Positions 1-6,849 are shown, counted from the stretch's first letter. The stretch: DNA of 7,579 nt from Desulfobacterales bacterium (GCA_027061865.1 JAMOVZ010000341.1:1-7579), one strand, 5' to 3'. Numbers and translations: made by a program. The notes: generated from the sequence alone by a model not told the origin.

Positions 1-2483
1 ATCAACGCACTTTCCCGCTCCGGATCTGAAATTATATAGCCCCCATCAGCCCTCTGGCCATGCACATCTCCGAGACCAAATGTCCTGGTTCGCCATTTAA
101 AGAGCTGAACCATCTCATGGGGGATCACTCGAATGATCTCGGCCAAGGTGGTCTGCTTCAACTTCATGAGGCCATCGTCCAGCATGGTTTTCATTCCCCT
201 TTCAAGGGCTACCTTCTTTAGCTCGTCCAGATCTTCTCCCTTTGTAAGGAGGGAGGCCATCTCCTTGTCTAATACGAATATCTCGGAGATAAGAGTCCTT
301 CCACTATAGCCTGTAAAGCCGCAAGCATCACAGCCTTTGCCCTTGTAAAAACGCAGATGTGAAGGATATTCATCAAACAGCACGCTCCATTCGGTCTCAT
401 CCGGCACTGTCTCGGCAATGCAGGAGGAACATATCCTCCTTACAAGCCTTTGAGCTAGGACACAGCTTAATGAAGATGCTATCTGCGCCCTTTCTATTCC
501 CAGGTCCATGAGCCTGGGCACAGCGCTGATGGAGTCATTTGTATGAACGGTGCTGAGAAGCAAGTGTCCTGTTTGGGCGGCATCAAAGCCAATTCTTGCG
601 GTCTCTTCATCCCTTATCTCACCGACAAGTATCACGTCAGGGTCCAACCTCAAAAAAGAGCGCAAAAGCCTTGCAAAGGTAAGATTGATCTTGGGATTCA
701 CCTGGGTCTGCATCACCCCAGGAAAGCTGTACTCTATTGGGTCTTCGGCTGTTATTATCTTGATGCCTGGATCATATATGTACTTAAGGGCACCGTATAA
801 GGTTGAAGATTTTCCGCTTCCAGTGGGGCCTGATACCAGGATCATGCCTGCGGAGCTCTTCAAGAACCGCTTGAAGGGTTCCAACACATGGGGGGAATGG
901 TTTAGGTTTTCAAGGCCAACATTAGCCTTTCTGGAATCCAGGATTCGGATTGTGACATTCTCCCCGGCAATGGCTCTGCATGTGGCTACCCTGAAATCAA
1001 GATCATATTTTTGTCCCTTTGCCTTGTCATAGTAATTGATCCTGAAAACCCCATCCTGGGGCAGCCTCCTTTCGGCAATATCAAGATTTGAAATGATCTT
1101 GATCCTGGAAATTATCGCCCCTGCCTTCTCTTGAAGTTTCCTCTTGAGCCATGAGATATTTATCTCCCTCAGGACCCCGTCAATACGGTATCTGAGCTTG
1201 GCCCCTTCCCTGTCTTGCTCTATATGAATGTCGCTAGCCCCATTGCTGATTCCATACTTTATGATGAAATTGACCAGCTCCTCCGCCTCGATGTCCTGGG
1301 CATCGTAAACCGGGCCTTCGTCTTCTTGGCTGTCAAGGTCTTCATCAAGCTCGATCTGCATAAAGTCGATGCCCTTGGCAGTTTGATCCTCTTCCTCCTC
1401 CTCGTTCTCCACAGCTGTCAATCTGCCAAGCTTCTTGCTGTAGAGGACCTCAAAGAGTTCAGCAAACTTTTGTTCTGTAACCAGTACGCACTTTATGTCC
1501 AGGTAAGTGTAGAGTCCCTTGAGTTCCCGGGCTGTATGGATGTTCTCTGGCTTTACAATTGCCAGCGTCAGTTCTTTGCCTTCAAGAGACAAGGGGAGCA
1601 TGAGGTGCTTTTCGGCATACTTCTGGCTGATGATACCAGAGAGGACCTTCTTGTCCTCCTCACTATAAGAGAAGCCCGAGAGGGAGCGAAAAGGTATATT
1701 AACCTGCCTGGAGAGTGCCTCTTGAAGTTGTTCCTGGGTGATGAGCTTTTTTCTAAGCAGAATCTCACCAATGGACTCATTGCTGTGCTTCTGCTCTTGG
1801 AGTGCTTGGTTTAGATCGGCCTGGCTCACATACCCCAGCTTTACCAAAAGCTCGCCCAATTTGTACTGTTTCTTGTACTTGTTTAGCACGTAATAGAGGT
1901 CTAAAGGATTTATCAAGTTCAGGTCACACAGTATCTCTCCCAGGACACGTGGAGACTTCTGAATTCTGAGTGCCTGCTTTAAGGTATCCTCGGTGATCAG
2001 TTTTCTTTGGACTGCAAGCTCTCCGAGCTTGGGCGAGTCTATCTGGTCCCGCAGCAGTTCTTCGATTTGTTCGGCCCTTAAAAGCCCCTTTTTCACAAGC
2101 CATTCTTCCACACCTTTGCCGGGAGGCTTTTCTTTGAGGCACTCTTCGAGCTGTTCACGAGTGATCATTCCTTTGGCTAGCGCCAAAGAAGCTATGTCCT
2201 TTTTTAGGTCTGGATGTTGAAGAAGTTCTTTGAGGTCTTCTTCTGAAATGGCGCCCATTCCAACCAAGATCTTTCCCAGGGGTTGGTTGGAAAGAGCAGC
2301 CTCCTTTTTTTGGATCTCCAGAGCCTGTTGGACTTCCTGCTCCCCAATAAAGCCCTCCCGCACCAAGAGGTCACCTATACGAAGGTCTTGCTTAGGGCTG
2401 GGAGAGGAAGGCCTGGGAGGAAACATTCTTTTCGGCTGTTGTTCTATTTTCATAACCGGGCGCACCTGCCGCCTTACTGCCAT
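1..2483 (-). CDS. GspE/PilB-family secretion or pilus assembly ATPase with eight N-terminal MshEN-like repeats (3' end outside window)
   Basis: This is a hexameric cytoplasmic ATPase of the type II secretion / type IV pilus family, which powers pilin or pseudopilin assembly at the inner membrane. The window holds 827 codons with no stop. Residues 35-260 are eight MshEN-like motifs. Residues about 263-350 are the classic T2SSE N-terminal domain (starts NIPFRSLSG). Residues 358-400 form an acidic linker. The ATPase core follows: SDIHIE near 417, Walker A GPTGSGKSS (552-560), Asp box ITAEDPIEY (577-585), Walker B DPDVILVGE (614-622, E622), and His box with H640 and H647. A zinc tetracysteine site is C685, C688, C718 and C721. 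The usual family end (TTLAEIIRV) is near residue 786, yet the frame stays open for at least 40 more residues. ATG 2483 is the longest ATG start after an in-frame TAA. ATG 2453, with AGGTG nine bases upstream, is a real alternative. PilB-, MshE- or GspE-type cannot be settled here, so no symbol is given. Confidence 0.93.
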   Translation of the reverse strand, partial: MAVRRQVRPVMKIEQQPKRMFPPRPSSPSPKQDLRIGDLLVREGFIGEQEVQQALEIQKKEAALSNQPLGKILVGMGAISEEDLKELLQHPDLKKDIASLALAKGMITREQLEECLKEKPPGKGVEEWLVKKGLLRAEQIEELLRDQIDSPKLGELAVQRKLITEDTLKQALRIQKSPRVLGEILCDLNLINPLDLYYVLNKYKKQYKLGELLVKLGYVSQADLNQALQEQKHSNESIGEILLRKKLITQEQLQEALSRQVNIPFRSLSGFSYSEEDKKVLSGIISQKYAEKHLMLPLSLEGKELTLAIVKPENIHTARELKGLYTYLDIKCVLVTEQKFAELFEVLYSKKLGRLTAVENEEEEEDQTAKGIDFMQIELDEDLDSQEDEGPVYDAQDIEAEELVNFIIKYGISNGASDIHIEQDREGAKLRYRIDGVLREINISWLKRKLQEKAGAIISRIKIISNLDIAERRLPQDGVFRINYYDKAKGQKYDLDFRVATCRAIAGENVTIRILDSRKANVGLENLNHSPHVLEPFKRFLKSSAGMILVSGPTGSGKSSTLYGALKYIYDPGIKIITAEDPIEYSFPGVMQTQVNPKINLTFARLLRSFLRLDPDVILVGEIRDEETARIGFDAAQTGHLLLSTVHTNDSISAVPRLMDLGIERAQIASSLSCVLAQRLVRRICSSCIAETVPDETEWSVLFDEYPSHLRFYKGKGCDACGFTGYSGRTLISEIFVLDKEMASLLTKGEDLDELKKVALERGMKTMLDDGLMKLKQTTLAEIIRVIPHEMVQLFKWRTRTFGLGDVHGQRADGGYIISDPERESAL
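1704..2381 (-). repeat. Array of eight MshEN-like 24-residue motifs at about 28-residue period (within the ATPase gene)
   Basis: Translated on the minus strand, motifs begin near ATPase residues 35, 68, 96, 124, 152, 180, 208 and 237. The pattern is (L/I)G-x-(L/I)-(L/A)-x(3)-G/K-hydrophobic-I-x(4)-L-x(2)-(A/L)-L-x(2)-Q. Six starts in a row are exactly 28 residues apart. Motif 1 runs from R35 to Q58, exactly 24 residues, matching the R...Q form known for cyclic-di-GMP binding MshEN domains. Motifs 4, 5, 7 and 8 keep the terminal Gln (Q147, Q175, Q231, Q260). Motifs 2, 3 and 6 do not, and only motif 1 has Arg at the first position. Some units may therefore bind nucleotide and others be structural; that last point is inference. 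Confidence 0.8.
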
Positions 2484-2547
2484 TTTTTTGGCCAGCCTCA
2501 CCACACGAAGCTGGTTAGTAAACCGTTAAGCAATTTGCATGCCAGGT

Positions 2548-2574
2548 ATTATGAAGGGCAATGGGCTTTATCAA
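2548..2574 (-). promoter_or_regulatory. Weak candidate promoter for the ATPase gene
   Basis: On the minus strand TTGATA (2574-2569) is followed 15 bp later by CATAAT (2553-2548). The -10 matches consensus at five of six positions and the -35 at four of six, but the 15-bp spacing is short. It lies about 65 bp upstream of the ATG at 2483. Evidence is by eye only. Confidence 0.3.
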
Positions 2575-2582
2575 AAGGTTAA

Positions 2583-2614
2583 CATATGGTGCCAGATGGC
2601 CGATAAACCATATG
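2583..2614. repeat. 8-bp perfect inverted repeat, possible operator
   Basis: CATATGGT (2583-2590) and ACCATATG (2607-2614) are exact reverse complements separated by 16 bp. The spacer holds a smaller palindromic element, GCCAGATGGC, at 2591-2600. The centre-to-centre distance is 24 bp, so the arms do not fall on exactly the same helix face (about 2.3 turns). Its position between two divergent genes fits a regulator site, but no regulator is encoded in the window. Confidence 0.4.
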
Positions 2615-2670
2615 AGCCCAGCAAAAGGCGGAGGGGGTTTGTCAAAAAATTGACTGTGTTCACCATATTA

Positions 2671-2698
2671 TTGCATTTTTATTCTTCAGTGCTAAAAT
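2671..2698 (+). promoter_or_regulatory. Candidate promoter for the FHA-GAF gene
   Basis: TTGCAT (2671-2676) and TAAAAT (2693-2698) are 16 bp apart, about 63 bp before the start codon. The -10 matches TATAAT at five of six positions; the -35 matches only at TTG. A nearby TTGACT (2650-2655) is a better -35 but has no -10 at a suitable distance. Confidence 0.35.
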
Positions 2699-2761
2699 GC
2701 TTGCAACGCTTCGCAAGGAAAACAGATAACCCACCAAACATCAAGGAAAAGGGACTGACCC

Positions 2762-3622
2762 ATGCCTGCACTACAAATCATTGAAGGCCCAATGGAGGGG
2801 CAGGTATTTCAGTTAAAAGGCGATACCATCTTTGTGGGCCGCTCCCAGAAAAACGATATCCAGATTAGAGATAAGACTATATCGCGCAAGCAGATAAAGC
2901 TCTTCAAGATCGGCAACAAGTTCTTTGTAGAGGACCTCAAGAGCACCAATGGGACCATGCTGAATGGAAAACCCATCACGCCTGGTGAGGGGTTTGAAGT
3001 AGGAGACGGCGACCTTATTGCCATAGGAGACACGGTGCTCCGCTTTTCTGAGAGGGCCTCAAAAGGCCTGGCATTTCCTGAAAAATCAGAATCAGACATA
3101 GCTCAAGAGAGGCGTTCATTTATCCGCAATCTCCAGCTGCCGGTGAGTGTCTCTGAGCTGCTCAAGAAGCCCATCCCCATTAAGGAACTTTGTGAAAAGG
3201 TCTTGGAGCACCTGTTGGAAAGTCTCCCCAGAATTGACCGGGCCACAATTGTTCTTTTCGATCCAGACAGCCAGTCGATGAAATCCAGTGTTACCAAATC
3301 CAGGGATGACTCTCTCAGGGTACGGGGAAACTACAGCCGAAAGATAGTGGAGAAGACGCTTCAAGAAGGAAAATCTGTAAGGATGTCAAATACGGCCTTC
3401 GAGGCACCAGAGGAATTTTCAGAAACCTCTGATACCCTCCAAATCCGCTCCCTCTTATGCGTCCCTCTAATAAGCAATGGCAAGACCAGGGGAGCCCTTT
3501 ATGTTGACTCTCTCAGAAAGCCCTATGGCTTCCGCAAAGAAGACTTGCTCCTGCTCAACAGTCTGGCTACTCCACTGGCTATAGCCATAGAAAATCGGTG
3601 GCTCCATAGGAAGTTGAGTTGA
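2762..3622 (+). CDS. FHA-GAF domain signalling protein
   Basis: This 286-residue protein has no visible signal peptide or membrane segment, so it is probably cytoplasmic. An FHA domain, the phosphothreonine-recognition fold, spans about residues 5-96: G26-R27, S41 in ISRKQIK, and STNGT at 61-65 with N63-G64. The usual SxxH histidine is Q44 here. A linker of about 40 residues leads to a GAF domain (about 135-280) with the typical strand pattern CVPLISNGKTRGALYVDS near 233-250. GAF domains bind small ligands or mediate dimerisation. There is no output domain such as a kinase, cyclase or HTH, so it probably acts as an adaptor or sensor partner of another protein. AAAGGG ends 8 bases before the ATG at 2762. 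It is divergent from the secretion ATPase and convergent with the zinc-ribbon gene, with 41 bp between the stop codons. Ligand and partner cannot be read from sequence. Confidence 0.92.
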   Translation: MPALQIIEGPMEGQVFQLKGDTIFVGRSQKNDIQIRDKTISRKQIKLFKIGNKFFVEDLKSTNGTMLNGKPITPGEGFEVGDGDLIAIGDTVLRFSERASKGLAFPEKSESDIAQERRSFIRNLQLPVSVSELLKKPIPIKELCEKVLEHLLESLPRIDRATIVLFDPDSQSMKSSVTKSRDDSLRVRGNYSRKIVEKTLQEGKSVRMSNTAFEAPEEFSETSDTLQIRSLLCVPLISNGKTRGALYVDSLRKPYGFRKEDLLLLNSLATPLAIAIENRWLHRKLS

Positions 3623-3663
3623 GAAAAACAGGCGTGGTTGCAGCCGCTATTTTGGATAGGATG

Positions 3664-4284
3664 TTATTTCTTGAGGTCGCTGTCGTCCAGCTCCAGCTCG
3701 AAGTCAATATCTTCTATTTCCTTTTCTTCGGTACCAGCTTCTTCAACCAATTCTTCTGTCACAAGCTCAGTTTCGCTTGCCACAAAGGCAGATGCCTCAT
3801 CCTTCTTGACTATATCCTCTTCAAGGGAAAGGGAGTCCAGGCCGTCAACCTCGGAGTCCAGCAGCTCGTCCTGAAGGGTCTCTTCCAGGTCCACAACCGC
3901 TTCTGTCTTGGCCTGAGTGTCAATCTCTGATACAAGGGAGCTTTCCACCCCACTGTCTCTCACATCGGTTTCGAGCTCGATTTCGATTTCTTCTGGTTCT
4001 TCTTCCACCAATCCGCCGAACGTAGGGGCCTCGATTTCAATGGAATCCTCGGGAGAGATCTCTACCGGCTCTTCCAATTGAACGGTATCTGTGAGATCAC
4101 TCACCTGCATTCCTCCAACGTGGCTTTCCGACGCCTCTCCTGTCAGCGCTCCCAAAAGGGCTGGTGGCGATGGCATGAAGGCGGGCAGATTGAGTTTTCT
4201 CTGCTCCGAGGAGATATCTCGATTGCACTTTGGGCATGTCAAGTTGTGATCAAAACTGATGTATCCGCACTTTGGGCATCTCAT
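3664..4284 (-). CDS. Small zinc-ribbon protein with a long acidic C-terminal region, function unknown
   Basis: This 206-residue protein opens with two zinc knuckles, CPKCGY (C3, C6) and CPKCNR (C17, C20), separated by ten residues, which is enough for one four-cysteine zinc ribbon. After a short Pro/Ala-rich stretch (about 34-48), the rest is dominated by Glu and Asp: by my count 54 of residues 61-206 are acidic. That tail has few aromatic residues and no obvious fold, so it is probably disordered or an interaction surface. There is no signal peptide or membrane helix. The start at 4284 is supported by AAAGGGAGA about six bases upstream. I do not recognise a characterised family. Similar short N-terminal zinc ribbons with variable tails are common as hypothetical proteins in deltaproteobacteria (recollection, not a search). 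A role in binding basic partners or nucleic acid is possible but unproven. Confidence 0.8.
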   Translation of the reverse strand: MRCPKCGYISFDHNLTCPKCNRDISSEQRKLNLPAFMPSPPALLGALTGEASESHVGGMQVSDLTDTVQLEEPVEISPEDSIEIEAPTFGGLVEEEPEEIEIELETDVRDSGVESSLVSEIDTQAKTEAVVDLEETLQDELLDSEVDGLDSLSLEEDIVKKDEASAFVASETELVTEELVEEAGTEEKEIEDIDFELELDDSDLKK

Positions 4285-4502
4285 AATGATTCTCCCTTTA
4301 AGGTTTCAAGGGTCTAAAGATGGTGGGGAAGAATACAACTTTTACTTTCTTATAACACAATCGCCTGAGTTTTTCTTCAAGTAAATACGGCTTTATCATC
4401 ATCTAAGGCCGCTCATTTTGGCCCCTTTTCAAGATTCCACTACTTGATATCGGCACTCCCGCCGTAAAATCTTAATCTTATTTCGTCCTTGTGCAGGGTT
4501 TT
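4285..4502. other. Intergenic spacer between the zinc-ribbon and receiver-PFK genes
   Basis: This 218-bp stretch follows the receiver-PFK stop and precedes the zinc-ribbon gene on the same (minus) strand. It holds a candidate extended -10 element for the zinc-ribbon gene. It also has a small hairpin, CGGC-ACTCCC-GCCG at 4451-4464, which lacks a clear T-tract on either strand and is not a convincing terminator. I see no gene in it. Confidence 0.6.
4349..4357 (-). promoter_or_regulatory. Candidate extended -10 promoter for the zinc-ribbon gene
   Basis: On the minus strand TGTTATAAG (4357-4349) matches the extended -10 form TGnTATAAT at all but the last base. A possible -35, TTGAAG (4380-4375), lies 20 bp upstream, which is too far for a standard promoter, but extended -10 promoters often do without one. 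It lies about 65 bp before the ATG at 4284. Confidence 0.4.
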
Positions 4503-5981
4503 TCAGGTCTTGGTAAGCCTGTCAGAGAGAACTAAGAGGTCTTGCTCCACCATATTATCAGTATGTATTTCGTTAAAGGGAATGGCATATTCCCTTCCTG
4601 CCAAAACCGCCGGCATCAGTCTAGAGGTGCCGGCATCCAGATATTGAGCAACATTGTATGCCATTCTTTGGGCCAGGGTAATGTCCTGATTGTTTGGGGC
4701 CGCTCCGCGGATGTCCCTTGAAAATGGCTCGCAGACCACCCTTCGTTTTATCTCCACACCTGTGGCCAAGAGCTCTTGATAAAAGAATTCGGCGGCATTC
4801 ATGGTTAGCCCCTTTCTTTTTCTCTCTTTTCTCTTGTAGCCTTCAGCCACCACGATCACGCAGCCATCATGCTCATTCAGGGCTTCGGCCACCTTTTTGT
4901 GGTCCACCACGCTGTTGGGCAAAACCGCCAGATGCGCTCTGGCCCCAAGGCAGGAGTGAAGGGCGTGGAAACCGCTGTCAGCCCCCATCATTTCCAGGAT
5001 ATACGTGCGTTTGTGAGTTCGGGCATCTGCCATATAACAGCGGAGTTTCTCTGACCCCATCTCAATGCCTGTATGTTGGCCAATGCACTCGGTCCCGGCG
5101 ATGTCGCTGTCTATAGTCACAGGGATAAAAAAGGTCTGGATGGATGAGGGGATCAGCTCGCAAATGGCCTGGATACCCTTGAAGGTCCCGTTGCCCCCTA
5201 TGGCGATAATGGCCTTTACATTCCTACCCTTTATGGTCTTTGCAGCCTTTCTTTGAAGCGACTTTTTCACAAAATCCCTAAATCTCTCGCTCCTCAAGTG
5301 GGCCCCCCGCCACTCTGACAGTGGGGCCGCATGAAAAACTCCTGGGATATAGTCTAGTTTTTTATAAAGGTCCGGATCATAGACAAGCCTCACAAAGTCT
5401 TCATCCTTCCCGCTCACCAATGATTTGAATCCCTCGACTGCTCCATAAACCGCCCTATTCATCTTTTCCAGGTGATAGGTGATAAAAGCCGTCACGGGAT
5501 TATAGCCGGGGGCACAGCCTCCTTCCTGTATAAGCAGCACATCAATTTCCTGAAACATCCTCCTTCGTTCAAGCTCAGTCCTCCTCAATTGAGCTATTAT
5601 CCTAAGGCCCACCTTTACCCTTGCAATCAATTCATCTGGATCAACCGGCTTGGTTATATAGTCATCGGCCCCCTCGTTCATGCACCGGATTTTCTCTTCC
5701 TTGGCGGTCCTTGCACTGATGATTATGAGGTAAACGTCAGAAAGTTCAGAGTTTGGATCTGATTTCAGAAACCGGCACACCCCATACCCATCGACCCGCG
5801 GCATCTCCAAGTCACAGAGCACTATGTCAGGGGCGGACTTTTTTATCTTTTCAATGGCCTCCTGGCCGTCAGCTGCCTCGATGATCTTTACTCCATCCAA
5901 TGTCTTTAAGATCTTGGCATAGAGTTTTCGAGTGGCCTGATCATCATCCACGACCATTATCTTCATCTTTTCTTTCTTCAT
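4503..5981 (-). CDS. Response-regulator receiver domain fused to a 6-phosphofructokinase-family domain
   Basis: This 492-residue protein joins a CheY-like receiver domain (about 5-122) to a PFK-fold domain (about 145-490). The receiver has its full active site: acidic D12-D14, phospho-acceptor D57 in VLCDLEMP, S89 and K111 in TKP. A charged helix (about 115-145) links the two parts. PFK motifs, in order: GGCAPGYN (154-161; E. coli PfkA has GGDAPGMN), IGGNGTFKG (261-269; IGGDGS in PfkA), PVTIDSDIAGTE (287-298; PGTIDNDIKGTD), R325 (=R162), MMGAD (331-335; VMGRY), VVAEG (377-381, E380 =E222), DIRGAAP (423-429, R425 =R252). The catalytic base D127 is kept as D291, and D293 matches D129. PfkA D103 is N264 and R171 is A334. 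PFK phosphorylates fructose 6-phosphate; whether this one does is doubtful. GGCGG lies 8 bases before ATG 5981. proC lies 38 bp upstream, probably co-transcribed. No histidine kinase is in the window, so it is an orphan regulator here. Confidence 0.93.
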   Translation of the reverse strand: MKKEKMKIMVVDDDQATRKLYAKILKTLDGVKIIEAADGQEAIEKIKKSAPDIVLCDLEMPRVDGYGVCRFLKSDPNSELSDVYLIIISARTAKEEKIRCMNEGADDYITKPVDPDELIARVKVGLRIIAQLRRTELERRRMFQEIDVLLIQEGGCAPGYNPVTAFITYHLEKMNRAVYGAVEGFKSLVSGKDEDFVRLVYDPDLYKKLDYIPGVFHAAPLSEWRGAHLRSERFRDFVKKSLQRKAAKTIKGRNVKAIIAIGGNGTFKGIQAICELIPSSIQTFFIPVTIDSDIAGTECIGQHTGIEMGSEKLRCYMADARTHKRTYILEMMGADSGFHALHSCLGARAHLAVLPNSVVDHKKVAEALNEHDGCVIVVAEGYKRKERKRKGLTMNAAEFFYQELLATGVEIKRRVVCEPFSRDIRGAAPNNQDITLAQRMAYNVAQYLDAGTSRLMPAVLAGREYAIPFNEIHTDNMVEQDLLVLSDRLTKT

Positions 5982-6019
5982 GTTTAAAACCGCCCCTTTC
6001 TGGGTTAGTTTTGTTTTGC

Positions 6020-6841
6020 TCAGCCCTGCACTAGTTGTCTGCCAAGTTCCTTGGATCTGGAAGTTGCACGTTCAATCACTTTGTAGATCAAATCCTCAAG
6101 CCCCATCTCTTCCATGACCTTGAGCCCGGCAGCAGTGGTCCCGCCAGGGGAAGTTACCTTTTCTCTAAGAGAGGCCAACGGTTCCCTTGACTCCCTGGAA
6201 AGGGCAGAGGCCCCAAAAAAGGTATCAACCACCAGCCGAAGCGCTGTCTCCCGGTCCATGCCTTCCCTTACTCCGGCATCTACGAATGCCTCCATGATCC
6301 TAAAGACAAACCCTGGCCCTGAACCGGAGAGCGCGGTTACCAAATCCATCATTGCCTCTTCAACCACAACTGTAGAACCAACTGCGTCGAAGATCTTTTT
6401 TGCCACGATAAGATGATTTTGAGTAGCATGTTGGCCGACGGCAAGTGCAGTGATGCCTTTCCCTATAAGGGCGGGAGTGTTGGGCATCGCCCTGATCAAT
6501 GGCACCTTTTGGCCCAGGATTTGTTGGATAAAACCTAGAGGGATTCCAGCAGCAATAGATATGAAAACCTGATCCTCCTTAACAACTTCCTTCACCTCAA
6601 CGAGGACCGCCCTAATGTCTTGGGGCTTTACGGCAATGATCACAACCCTTGCCCCCTCAACAACCTCTTTGTTGCCCTCACAGGCCCTAATGCCGGTTTC
6701 CTGGCTCAGGGCCTTGAGTTTAGTAACGTCCTTGTCAGAGCCTAGAATTTCCTGAGATGAAAAGAGCCCAGCGCAGATCACTCCCCGGATCAAGGCACTT
6801 CCCATGTTTCCCAAGCCGATAAAGCCAATTTGCCCTTCCAC
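6020..6841 (-). CDS. proC: Pyrroline-5-carboxylate reductase
   Basis: It catalyses the last step of proline synthesis, the NAD(P)H-dependent reduction of 1-pyrroline-5-carboxylate to L-proline, in the cytoplasm. From the GTG start the protein has 273 residues, normal for the family. The Rossmann motif IGFIGLGNMG is at residues 5-14. AVKPQ is at 70-74, RAMPNTP at 117-123, and the C-terminal P5CR signature runs from SGSGPGF (172-178) to SPGGTTAAGL (231-240). The start is set at GTG 6841 because AAGGAGG sits exactly 8 bases upstream and the Rossmann strand begins at once. An in-frame ATG at 6868 would add nine residues but has no Shine-Dalgarno sequence and would place the AAGGAGG inside the gene. 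It follows the rRNA terminator and precedes the receiver-PFK gene by 38 bp without a terminator, so the two are likely co-transcribed. Confidence 0.96.
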   Translation of the reverse strand: MEGQIGFIGLGNMGSALIRGVICAGLFSSQEILGSDKDVTKLKALSQETGIRACEGNKEVVEGARVVIIAVKPQDIRAVLVEVKEVVKEDQVFISIAAGIPLGFIQQILGQKVPLIRAMPNTPALIGKGITALAVGQHATQNHLIVAKKIFDAVGSTVVVEEAMMDLVTALSGSGPGFVFRIMEAFVDAGVREGMDRETALRLVVDTFFGASALSRESREPLASLREKVTSPGGTTAAGLKVMEEMGLEDLIYKVIERATSRSKELGRQLVQG

Positions 6842-6849
6842 CCAATCCG

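Larger units (their letters stand above)
2484..2761. other. Divergent intergenic region between the ATPase and the FHA-GAF gene
   Basis: This 278-bp AT-richer stretch separates two divergently transcribed genes, so it must hold promoters for both unless the leftward gene is fed from elsewhere. It contains candidate -35/-10 pairs on each strand and an 8-bp inverted repeat, listed separately. An 81-codon plus-strand reading frame (2539-2784) overlaps the FHA-GAF start, has no convincing ribosome binding site and looks spurious. I see no RNA gene or mobile element here. Confidence 0.7.

Noticed and set aside
550..1032. A 160-codon plus-strand open reading frame
   Set aside because: It is antisense to the Walker A and Asp box part of the ATPase core and has no independent support.
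1215..1814. A 199-codon plus-strand open reading frame
   Set aside because: It lies entirely opposite the well-supported ATPase gene, whose protein shows conserved T2SSE N-terminal sequence here. Its own translation has no recognisable domain.
2539..2784. An 81-codon plus-strand frame in the divergent intergenic region
   Set aside because: There is no ribosome binding site, it overlaps the FHA-GAF start, and its composition looks non-coding.
4451..4464. CGGC-ACTCCC-GCCG hairpin after the receiver-PFK gene
   Set aside because: The stem is only 4 bp and no T-tract follows on the minus strand, so I do not call it a terminator.
4694..5116. A 140-codon plus-strand frame opposite the PFK domain
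   Set aside because: It is a shadow of the receiver-PFK gene, whose conserved PFK motifs are read from the other strand.
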